64,000 bases of DNA, from the NCBI GenBank assembly GCA_015680685.1, contig MNCI01003851.1, positions 108,513 to 172,512 on the forward strand. Reading direction: 5' to 3'. The position numbers and the translations under genes were made by a program. Numbering within the stretch: the stretch's first letter is position 1; every line of letters begins with the position of its first letter. The notes under the pieces are model-generated. The model worked only from the letters and a program-made list of their open reading frames with translations. It did not search any database and had not been told where the DNA came from. Origin of the DNA: Gnetum montanum (taxonomy: Eukaryota; Streptophyta; Gnetopsida; Gnetales; Gnetaceae). Positions 46,446 to 56,880 of the stretch are shown piece after piece.

Positions 46446-47689
46446 GTGTATGGCACCCATGAAGCCTGTACGCTGTGCATCCAAATCCTACACACTGGCC
46501 ATACAATGTCAATACGTGGCCCATCACCAAACACAAGAAAAAAATCTGCACATCATAGAAAATTATACACTAGTAATAGAGGTACACACTGAAGGCAGAT
46601 TCAACCCAAAATCTATCCTAAACAGACCCCTGTTTCTAATGAACGCTGTAAATGCCCAGAATGCACATGCTGCATATGCACATGCGGTCCAAAGACATAC
46701 ACGCTGCCAAGCACACTGTCCTAGACACATGCTACACACGCACACGTTGCACGTGGACGTTCACAATATATACATCAGTAACTAAGAGTAACCGCAAACA
46801 TCTCGTCACTTTCTGCTACGAACATTAGAGTTGCCTCCTTTTTTTCCTTTGTTTTCGTGCTTGCCCTTGCCCATCCTTCTCCAGATGCTGGACGCTATGG
46901 ATCAGATCCAGACGCAGATCTGACTTCGTACGCTTCAAATCTGGTGTAGAATGCCGTGGACCTCACAGATCTGAACACCGTAGTTACAGGTCTGACTCTG
47001 CATGCTGGAAATCTGAACAACCGCGTATAGATCCGAGTATGGCTTAGTTTGGTTGGCGTTGGCCCTGCTTGGTTGACGCTGGCCCTGCCGGGTTCACGCT
47101 ACTGCAAACAATCTCCTTCCTTGGTTCACGTTGCTACTATTGGGTTCACGCTGCTGAAAATAATTCTTTTTCGTTCACAACGCAAATTTTTCTCTGTTGT
47201 ACGCTGCAAATTTTTCTAAATTTTTTTTTTTATGTTCACGCTGCAAATTTTTTTTATGTTCACGCTGCACTGTTTCTAATAATAATAATAAAATTAATAG
47301 ATTGCCCCTTTACCCAAGCCAAAACAAAAACAATAAAAAAAAATAATAATACTAAAAGGAAATTTAAATAAAATAAAGTATTCAAGAGCTAATGCCCACA
47401 TTGGCCTTATTTTTTGGGGACACTGGCCCCTTTTAAAATATAAAATAAAAATATATGTACACACCATTACCAATGGTTTATGCTGGCCCCTATTGACACC
47501 CGAACTTAAAAAAATATATAAAAATATAATGAAATAATACACATGATTCAGCTCACCCTCCTCGCGTTTACCCCTATGGTTTACACTTAGAGTAAAAAAG
47601 TATATTAACACATGCCCCAACCACGTTTCTAAAGTTAAACATAAATATGGATTGAAAATAAAACAAAAAATTATCAAAAAATCATGATG

Positions 47690-47840
47690 ACCCGGTATGG
47701 CCTTAAATTGCCATGATGGCCCGGTATGGCCTTAAATTGCCATGACTAGTCTGTTATGGCCTTAAACTACCATGACTAGTCCGTTATAGCCTTAAACTGC
47801 CATGATTAGTTTGTTATGACTATAAACTACCATTGCATGC
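47690..47840. repeat. Tandem array of about 31 bp (GGCCTTAAA units)
   Basis: Around five units of GGTATGGCCTTAAATTGCCA with variants. Related units occur singly or in short runs at 45140-45420, 45980-46010 and 51420-51750. Confidence 0.8.
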
Positions 47841-47926
47841 TTTAGTCATTTTTAAACGTATAAATTACCAAAAATATATATATATAGCAAAACCACCTTG
47901 TTGACATTGCTCACTATTTATTGGCA

Positions 47927-49080
47927 GGAGCAAACACCATGGATAGCAAGCAACTATTCGTACCACTGTCTATCAATGGACCACATGGAACGATTACACG
48001 AGAAATCAACATAGAGTCCATTGACTTAGACTCAACAACATACAATACTTTTGTGGCATCAACCCAACAAACACTAGATTGCTATGAAGGAATGACCAAG
48101 ACTCTGGACCTAGAAGCCAATAACATTACCGAAGACCCCTTAGCTGAGGTCCCCATAACTAAGTCGGATGGCGAAGTCAAAATCCTAAAGCTAAGTACAT
48201 TATTGAGCCCACAACTTGCCAATGGCATAACACAGGTGCTTAAAAATAACATGAAAGCATTCACTTGGTCTTACACTGACATGCCTGGGCTAGACCCTCG
48301 AATAGTCTAGCACAACATCATACTTGATCCAAAGTTAAGACCAGTGAAACAAAAGGCACATAAGGTCAAGCCTGAGATAGCGTTGGAGGTTCGCAATGAG
48401 ATCACCAAACTTTATCAAGCTGGTTTCATTCGGGCTGTTGACTATGCTGACTGGGTATCCAACATGGTCATTGTCCCAAAGAAGAACGGAAGCATTCGCT
48501 TATGCATTGACTTCCGGGACCTCAACATTGCAACCATAAAAGATGATTTCCCCTTACTTAGCATTGATCAACTTGTTGACTCAACCACTGGGCATGCCTT
48601 GTTATCTTTTATGGATGGCTTTTCGGGATATAACCAGATTTGAATTAACCCTGAGCACTAGCTTAGGACGACCTTTATGATAGCATGGGGTACTTTTTGC
48701 TACACGATGATGCCATTCAGCCTCAAGAATGCCGGTGCTACATATCAGAGAGTAATGACATTTATTTTTAGTGATTATATCTTTAACTCGCTCAGTGACT
48801 ATGTAGATGACATCACGGTTAAATTAAAAACATCAGAGAAACATGTACAATATCTTAACTTGGTACTAAAGCGTTGTTTAAAATATGAGCTAAGACTTAA
48901 CCCAAAGAAATGTGTCTTTGGAGTCAAAACAGGAAAAATGCTTGGGTTCGTAGTTTCAGAAGCAGGGATACGAGTAGACCCCGATAAGGTTAAGGCCATA
49001 ACAAACTTAAAACCACCTAGCAACCTTACCAAACTTCACGCTCTACAAGGTAGATTACAATTCATTAGACGATTTTGAAA
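47927..49080 (+). pseudogene. Tat reverse transcriptase domain, broken by stops
   Basis: Sequence resumes after the GGCAG acceptor; the first ATG is at 47939. RT blocks are well kept: VIVPKKNGSIRLCIDFRDLN (about 48470-48530), LLSFMDGFSGYNQI (about 48600-48643), MMPFSLKNAGATYQ (near 48710-48750) and the catalytic YVDDI (about 48798-48815). NPKKCVFGV and LGFVVSEAGI follow. Stops occur at 48308, 48641, 48659 and 49076. RT would copy the element's RNA into cDNA. The catalytic Asp pair is intact, so the damage is nonsense rather than active-site loss. Confidence 0.88.
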
Positions 49081-49620
49081 CTGACTGACATGTTGAGCCC
49101 TATGCAGAATCTGTTGCCTAAGGACGTCCATTTTGAACGGACTCCATAGTGCCAAGAAGCCTTCGACAACATTAAAATGACACTAGCTCAACTACCAACA
49201 GTTTATCCTCCACAGAACAATAGACCATTCTACATCTACCTTGCAACATCTGACTCATCCATCGCGTCTATGCTTTGTCAGAAACGCGATGATGGAACCG
49301 AAATCCCTGTCTATTACTTGGGCCATGCATTAGTAGCCTACGAACAACGTTACAGTGACGTGGAGAGGTCATGTCTAGCCCTCATCTTCTCTTTAAAGAG
49401 GTGGTGACATTATCTCTTTCGTAACCAAGTTAACATAATCTCTAAGGACAATGTACTCAAAGCTATCATAAACAACATGTACGAATCAAGCAAGATAGCT
49501 CGATGAAAGGCAATGATTGTTGAGTTTGACCTGCACTACATAGCCCAATCATCAATCAAAGGTCAAGCCATAGTAAATCAAATGATCGCATCACCAACAC
49601 AGGATCAAAAAATTATTAAT
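49081..49620 (+). pseudogene. Tat RNase H (first, Ty3-type), broken by stops
   Basis: After a one-base shift the frame continues with FYIYLATSDSSIASMLCQKR, VYYLGHALVAYEQRYSDVER and LALIFSLKRW (49210-49407). These are typical of Ty3/gypsy RNase H and its connection to RT. Where many relatives have an Asp at the first catalytic position, the LATSDSS segment carries its Asp slightly displaced. Stops at about 49408 and 49504 interrupt it. Confidence 0.82.
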
Positions 49621-49659
49621 CCAGAGTTTCCAGATGAAAATGTAAGCACAATAGACATA

Positions 49660-50045
49660 GTGCCTAATGACTACGATGAAATCCTAAACTTTGATGGAGC
49701 ATCCACCTCTTGAGGAGGAAGTGCTGTGGCAGTTATCACATATCCCTCCGGGGAGATCCGACCCTTTGCCTACCATTTAAACTTTCCTAGTACTAACAAC
49801 GTGGCAGAGTACGAAGGTCTCCTTAGAGGTCTCATCATAGCACTAGCTTCAGGAATCACATAGTTTGCAGTTCGAGGTGATTCACAATTGATCATTAACC
49901 AAGTCATGGAAGTATATGCATGTAAAGCTCCACACTTACAACCATACTATGACCTGACAAAAAACAATTTACAAACAAAGAGGTGCAACATGTTTCTCAA
50001 AACGATAATACCATTGCAGATGCACTAGCCACGTTAGCTCTAAAC
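49660..50045 (+). pseudogene. Second, archaeal-type RNase H (aRNH) of the Tat element
   Basis: A second RNase H fold follows the first. The first catalytic Asp lies in NFDGAST (about 49687-49707), the Glu in NNVAEYEGLLRGL (about 49796-49835), an Asp in VRGDSQLIINQV (about 49870-49905), and the C-terminal D.A..LA element in NTIADALATLA (about 50005-50040) after a frame change near 49980. Having this extra domain next to integrase is diagnostic for the Tat lineage. Stops at 49711 and near 49861 break it. Confidence 0.85.
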
Positions 50046-51400
50046 ATCTCACCAGACATGTTTCGTGCGTTGCCTAGTTCCATCACGAGTTGCGACAAGT
50101 CCATAACTGATGCTCCCGATGAACTTCCCATAGCATCCGTTAGCACGACACATGTTGTAGAATGGTATGATGACATAAAGGAGTACCTTCTACATGGTGA
50201 ACCACCTCAACATCTAACGAATGCACAGAAGGACGCAGTGCGAAAACGCTCTCGGCAATATACACTAGTAGGGAATACGTTGTGTCATAGATCCTATGAA
50301 GGCATTTTGCTGGTATGCGTTAGTAGCACTGATGGCCAGACCATCGTGGAGCAAATTCAAGAAGGGATTTGCAGAGGGCACATAGCGCCCAAAGTAATGG
50401 CAACCAAAATAAGGCGTTTAGGGTACTATTGACCACACATGGAGTACGACTATTTCTCCAAGGTCAAAATGTGCGATACGTGTCAAAAGCATGGTAGCCT
50501 TATACATGTTCCACCCAACGAGTTGTACACGACCCAAATCTCATGGCCTTTCCAGAAGTGGGGGTTAGACATCATTGGACCAATAACTCCCCCATCTTCA
50601 GCAAGACATAGCTTCATCATAACTGCGACTGAATACTTCACAAAATGGGTAGAAGCTATTCCTCTTAGGAAGACAACATTGAAATAAGTATGTAACTTTA
50701 TCCTTGAAAACATTGTGACCCGTTTTGGCATCCCAATAACCATCATTACTGACAACGGGCCACAATTCAGTAGTGTTGAAACAAAAACCTTTTGTGACAG
50801 CCTAGGCATTAAGCATTCGTTCTCATCTTCATATTATCCTCAAAGCAACGGACAAGCAAAAGTCGTAAATAAAATTGTCATTATGGTGCTCAAGAAAATG
50901 CTTCATCAGAGCAAACGAAGATGGCACAAATAACTTGTCTATGTGCTATGGGCATATAGAATGATGCATAGGACATCCATAGGTAAAACACCATATAGTC
51001 TTATTTATGGTTCAGAAGCTATTTTACCTTTGGAGTTGTAGGTACCATCCTTGAGGATCACTCTCCGGACTCTTCGATGAAGGTCTAAACAATGACTCGT
51101 GCATTGTTGACCTCGATTCAGTGGAGGAGGAATGCATGCGTGCATTAGATCATATCGAGTGGTACTAGAAGCAACAACGACGGTGCCATCAGCATGACAA
51201 TCACAAGCACCCGATCAAAGAAGGTGACATTGTACTTAAGGCAGTTTGTGAACACCCGGAAAAATTCTCAGCCAACTGGGAAGGGCCTTACTTGGTCACC
51301 AAAGCATACAACAACGGAGCGTTCGAACTAGTGGACATGGACAGAAACGAGCTTGCACATCCAACGAATCATTTGTACTTCAAGCTGTTCCACGTTTGAA
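50046..51400 (+). pseudogene. Tat integrase, broken, catalytic Glu changed
   Basis: The N-terminal zinc-binding region (GICRGHIAPKVMATKIRRLGYY, then CDTCQKHG; 50364-50500) is followed by the core: WGLDIIGPI (about 50560-50586), EYFTKWVEAIPL and ITDNGPQFSS (about 50743-50772). Both Asp of the catalytic triad are kept, but the Glu site in the NGQ.. block reads Lys (NGQAKVVNK, about 50848-50875), as a G-to-A change would give. A C-terminal part (AYRMMHRTSIGKTPY, and a further shifted region to about 51400) is present. Stops at 50432 and 50687 break the frame. Confidence 0.87.
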
Positions 51401-52928
51401 GTCACTCATGTATAGATTTATCCTGACATCATGACGGTAAACTAATACCACAGATTCATCCTGGCATCATGACAGTAAACTGATACCATAGAATATCCTG
51501 GGTTATGACTCAAAACTAACACCATAGAGCAGTCCTGGCATCATGACCTAAAACTGATACCATAGAGCATCCAATATGACCTTAAACTACCACAGTTTTG
51601 TTCACCAGAGTCTGCTATGACTATAAACTAGCTTGCCTCTTCATAGTCCACCACGAGTATAAACTAGCATCGTACCGTTCGCTACGACAATAAACTGGCA
51701 ATGTCCAACGGATTATGATGTAAAACTAACCCACACCAATCTGCTAAGACTATAAACTAGAAAGATCATATCCAGCACATTCATCTGATGTTGTAATTCA
51801 TGACATTTCATCATCAATGCCTACCGCATCATTCATCACATCAGCTCTGAAAACACTATTGCTGCTCATTTTGTTTACCTTAAGTTTCACATGGTGCCTA
51901 CATTTGCATCGACCACATTCATGTCTAAAGTGTTCGCTAACTCATTCACTTGTGATTTTCTTATCTTCTTGGAGTTGTATTTGTAGGATGACACCCAGTG
52001 GTGCCCGTACACGGATACACTTCATCATGGTGACAAGGTGCCACATTGTTTCTGACGCACGCAACCAGGTTAATCAATCTGTTCAAAAGTACATTCCTAG
52101 TTCCCAATACATTCTTCATTTCCCCAACACTCTGGTTCCCTTTCCTACCTAGTTACAGTTCCCAAATACACCCAATACCCCTCAAAACTTTGAGCACACT
52201 GTTGCATGCTGCAACACTCTCAAACAATTGCAACATAGAACACAACACATGAGCATGAGTACAAAATTGAAAGAAAGCTCTTTCCAAAAAATAAAAAAAA
52301 TAAAAAAAAAAGAAAAAAAAAGAAAAAGAAAAGATCAAAGAGTAAAGATCAAAATGAACCACAAGACCCTTGGCACTTCCCATAGAAGCCCTAGGCAGAA
52401 AGGCAGTTGTCTTGGAAAGAAATACTCATGTCTCAAACCATCATGTTTTTCCTCACTGTGTGGTTTTGACTGTTGGACAATGGGTTCCCTTAAACCTGAC
52501 ACAAGGGTCCTGTTTCTCCAAAGAACACACCACCTCATCACGTGGCTTTTGTTGTGACAACAAGTTCTCCCAAACCTGATACAAGAGTCTTGTCCCTCCA
52601 AAGGACGCACACCTCATGTTGTGGTTCCAAGTTTGCTAAATACTGGCTATCGACAAGGACCAACATGAGTCATTAGCACAGATGAACAATCCTCTCCTAC
52701 ACCTGCACAATCCCTCAATTAATTGCCAATCCCATAGTTACAAACATCTCCACTAGACACCATCTCAAAACTTCATTTCCCAATCCCAGGTACTTCTGAA
52801 CACGGTGCGATGACATCTGGCCAAGTGCCAAAGGATAATGCTTGCTACCAGTTTGTTTGTGGTGTTTTGTACTTCTTTGTCGATGCCTCTCAGGTTGATT
52901 CCTCTAGGTGTCAACAAAGAGGGGCCAA
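51401..52928 (+). other. Tat 3' internal region with repeats, no gene
   Basis: Contains repeats of CATGACAGTAAACTGATACCATAGA type (51420-51600) and CTATGACTATAAACTAGC type (51600-51760), a poly-A-rich tract (52290-52340) and a CAAACCTGA.ACAAG..TC duplication (52489-52600). It ends in the polypurine tract. A related sequence in opposite orientation is at 63415-64000. Confidence 0.7.
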
Positions 52929-54526
52929 TGAAACGCCACAAAAATTTTAGCTAACACTTGTAGACAGAAATTGAGCTAAGTCATATTGGTCCCCAGCATG
53001 ACCAAGCTTGAAAGCCTCAAAAACAGCATCACACGGAGCATAATTGAATAAGAAAGAGTTCCCTGAGATCCACAAGTGACTACATTAGCATCCGGCATTA
53101 GGGATTCCATGTTTTGGGTTCAAAATATTTGGGTTTGACCAAGTATACGTTCTGCACATTGTGTTGTACGCTGGCCAGCGTACAGCCTAGCATATAGCAA
53201 CTTTCAGGCCCTAAAAAGGAGTCAAAACATGCTAGAATCAAGCGTTTGGGCCCCCCAGGACCTTCCCCAAGGTCCCCAGCAACTCTTAGGCACCTGAAAA
53301 TCAAATTTTGGGCCCTAGATAATGCATTTACATGTGTGTACGCTAGGTACATTTTGGTGTACGCTGACCAGCGTACAGCCCAGCGTACACAACCAAAAAT
53401 GGCCCAAAACAGGCACCAAAGAGCAATATTTTCACTTGAAATCACCTCCCAAAGGTAGGGCAACTATTGGGCATCATCATGGGCACCCAAAAATCAAGTT
53501 TTGACCTCGAAATGATGCATTTACATGTGTGTACGCTGACTAGCGTACAGCCCAGCGTACACCACCAAAAACGGCCCAAAAAAGACACCAAAGAGTAATA
53601 TTTTCACCTGAAATCAACTCCTGGAGGTAGGGCAACTATTGGGCATCATCACGGGCACTTGAATATCAAGTTTTGACCTTGAAATGATGCATCTACATGT
53701 GTGTACGTTGGGTACATTTTGGTGTACGCTGATCCTGTACGCTGAGGTTGATGCTGAGCCTGTACGTTGAGGTTGATGCTAAGCTTGTATGCTGAGGTTG
53801 ATGCTGAGCTTGTACACTGCATGCTATATAGTTGTAACATATCCTGCACTTGGTCAACGCACCACCTGTCTCCTGATCCAAATTTTTCTCACCTCACAGC
53901 CACTCATCTCCTTCCAGATCCGAATCTAATGCCCAAGATCTTATAAAAACCCCGATTTTTCACTAGATCAGGGTAGGGGGACAATTTTTACAAATGGAGA
54001 CAAAAAAAACTGGATCTGGTACCTTAGCAAATCTGGGCATAAACCTTTGTACGTTGGGCATCAGACTTGGACGTTGCATTTCCCTACAACCCAAAACCTG
54101 CATCTTCCAGCACCTATCATCACCCACCGGGGCTAAACGTCCGCCTTGTGATTAATCCACAACTGCTTTCTGACCGGTGCACGCTGTAATCACTTTTTCA
54201 ATACAAAACAATTTACATTTTTTCTCAGATTTATTGCAGTTTTCTTTATTTTTGCCAGTTTACATTTACATTCCAGTTTACATTATTGTGTCTGTTTACA
54301 TTACGGTTTACATTTAATGTGCATCGTTTACGTATAACCCAACGCATTGCAAAGTGCGTACATTGGGGAAGTCCTCATTTGATCTGTGTGTAGACCATTC
54401 AAGGCACTCTGCCTTCATCCATTCCAGCTTGCCCTCAAGCAAAGGCAGGGTCTTCTGTATTTCTTCCGGAGGATCTCTCGGTGTTTGTTTCATTCCAGTC
54501 TTGCACCGACGATTTCGGACAGTACA
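52929..54526 (+). repeat. 3' LTR of the Tat element
   Basis: Matches 38445-40029 end to end. Palindromes are at 53165-53184, 53358-53377 and 53530-53549. The last spacing is 172 rather than 193 bp because about 21 bp (around GGTACATTTTGATGTACG) is missing in this copy. TATAAAA is at 53942-53948. Confidence 0.93.
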
Positions 54527-56880
54527 AAAAGGACATGGGAAGAGAAGACTTTAGTTTTTTAAGGGTAAGATCACAAATTTGAGTTGCATACATTATCCCA
54601 TTTCACTTGAAAAATTGAACAAGGTAGAGGGTTGAAAATAGAAAAATCATTTAACTCTGAGGTTTTAGAACTCTTCCAATGCTACCTTCCCCTTGATTCA
54701 CATAGATCCCACCAATATGACCCCTGATCCTTCCATTTCTTCCTTGATGTCCTTCCATCTAGTTTTTGATCTTGCTTTTAATCTATCTCTTCTTTGATTG
54801 TAGCTAGGTTCCTCCAAATTATTTGATTCTGTTGAGCACTTCAGATTCTTCATCTTCTTTGATTCTACTCCTACAACAAAACAACACATGAACAATAATA
54901 GTGCTTTCTTAAAGGGAAACTTGATAGATCATATTAATATTAGGCAATCAAAGGTTTATCTTATGATGTAACAATACATTGGGAAAGTTGAAATGTCAAT
55001 AACTAACACACATTCATATAATTGAAGAAAACAAAACAAAACTCTTAGTCATCATTTCCATGCAATGGAGCTATTGGTGCATAAATATTGGTTACACAGA
55101 AACACCCACAAAACTTGTTTTAAGAGACTATTACCTTGGGCACCTCTTGTATGGGTATGGAGACCCAGTAATAGTCTGAGCTGGTAAAGGCAACATGGTG
55201 TTTTAATAGATGCAAAATGTGTAAAATAAATAACTTTAATAGGAAAATAAAATTAATAGTCCAAAATAACTTTGGCAGGGAAATAATTGTTCATTAAACA
55301 AAATAACTTTGACAAGGAAAATTAAATAAAATAACCATCCATTAACAAGTTCAGAAAGAGAGAGTCTAAAATAGTTGATAACTTAAAAAGAGATTAACAT
55401 GACCTTGAAACAAAAACGAAGGCTCTATGTTTAAAACACACAACAACGATTAAAGATCTTAGTTGTTTATAAAAATAATAAAAGAAATTACAACAAAGAC
55501 TTAGCTCAATATAGAGCCCTAAATCTTGTATGCAACTTGGATGACCTCTTGTGTAAGCTTGTTCACTTGTGCCTTCAAAAGGCACACCCCTTTAACAAGT
55601 CTACAACTTCCCCTGGCTTGACCTGTTCACAACCTGTAATTAGCCTACTTTTGGAGGTACCACAAAAATAGGTTCATAATGAATTAAAGAAAAAAAAATT
55701 GTTGGGACCTCTCTAGCTAACCAAAAGGAACCCCCCTCTTTCTCAAATTGTGGTGAGGGTTTTATAAGTTCTGATTTTCCATGCCCGTTCCTCTACTACC
55801 GCCTCACCTTTTGCCTCTTCTGTTTCCAATGGAACTTGCATACAAAGCCACAAAAGTGAAAGCCAAATTGTCTTGAAACAAAATAGAGAATATTAAACAT
55901 TTATTATTATCATTGTTATTATTATTTTGAAAAAAGTACATAAATAGAAAAGTTACTTTCAAGGAAAACAAAAGGAAATGGAATTATTTTTTTCTGGAAC
56001 ATCATGACACGAGTCTACTTTCCCAAAAATTTATGCATCAACACCTTTTTGGTGCTAGAAGGAGGGCTATTTTTTAGCCTTTTTTTTACATTTCTATTTT
56101 CTGAAATATCACTTCTTGCTCATATTTTATTTTTCTATTTCCATTTGTCTAAAATTTCAGTTTCTAGTTGTTCTCTTTATAGTTCCTGAAAATTTCTATT
56201 TACTATTTTTGTTTTCATTTCCTAAAAATATCCATTTTCAATCTCTATTTTCCTATTTCAAAAACCTCTATTCCTATTTCAGTTTCCTTTGTTGGTTATC
56301 TAAGACTTCATTGACCATTTTTGTTTCCTATCTTATTGATAATATTTTATTTTCCAGTTTTTATTACCTAAAAATTTGTCTTATTTTAGTTTCCAAAAAC
56401 TTATGTTTTTAGTGACTAGAACCCTCATTACCTATTTCTGATCTTGTTCTTATTGATAGTCATCACATTTTTAGTTTTACTAGCCTATTTCAATTTTATT
56501 TTCTAAATCGTCATTTTCCCAATCCTATTTACAAGTTTATGTTTTGGTAGTCCTTACCTTAGTCCTAACTTTGGTAAGGTGTTTTCTCATTCATTATATC
56601 ATTATATTTAAATTTATTGAAATTTTGCTTTTATCACTTTTCTCTTAAAATTATATATATAGAAATTTTAGTTTTTCTTTCCAATATATATATATATATA
56701 AAATAAAAAATATATTTTCTTGTTACCCATCATTTCACTTTAATAAGATAACAAGCTTCACGTTTTCCAAACTCTATCCCAAAAAGAATTCGAACTAGGA
56801 TGGTAGCCAATCTACCAGCTCTCTTGGTTAGCAATCCTTTTAATTTCATAAATTATCACAATATTCCAAAGCCCCTACAA
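54527..56880. other. Interval with diverged repeat and pyrimidine-rich tract
   Basis: No gene is supported. 55109-55590 resembles parts of 37720-38300. 56080-56560 is strongly T/C-rich with recurring CTATTTCAGTTTCC-like words, and 56650-56710 holds TA runs. On the minus strand 56775-56850 reads like a tRNA-derived sequence with TAGTTCGAATTC as a B-box-like block. Confidence 0.45.

Larger units (their letters stand above)
45141..47920 (+). other. Repeat-rich spacer between gag-pro and RT, possible intron
   Basis: This 2.8-kb interval has no long frame in the pol orientation. It contains GGCC(C)GAAATGGCCTTAAACTA units (45140-45420 and 47690-47840), a roughly 40-bp array (46200-46445; CATACTTAGAAAATTTTT...GTGTACGCTGCATG) and AGATCT units (46890-47030). 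RT restarts after ACTATTTATTGGCAG (47912-47926), a good splice acceptor. Ogre elements have an intron in this region, so the spacer may be spliced out; no donor was established. The hydrophobic frames are AT-rich repeat. Confidence 0.6.
38445..54526 (+). mobile_element. Tat/Ogre-lineage Ty3/gypsy LTR retrotransposon, 16 kb
   Basis: Near-identical LTRs (38445-40029 and 52929-54526) bound gag-pro, RT, two RNase H domains and integrase in plus orientation. A polypurine tract (AAAGAGGGGCCAA, 52916-52928) abuts the right LTR. A primer-site-like TGGCACTAGAAGGAGGGCC (40035-40053) follows the left LTR. Flanks AGAAG (38440-38444) and AAAAG (54527-54531) match at four of five bases, consistent with a target duplication. 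The second, archaeal-type RNase H, the size and the long gap between protease and RT place it in the Tat group, near Ogre. In two 120-bp samples the LTRs differ by 2 and 4 bases, so it is the youngest complete insertion here, yet its genes hold many stops. Confidence 0.93.

Noticed and set aside
56775-56850. A tRNA gene on the minus strand
   Set aside because: Only a B-box-like TAGTTCGAATTC is seen; no cloverleaf with paired acceptor and anticodon arms can be drawn. At most a SINE relic.
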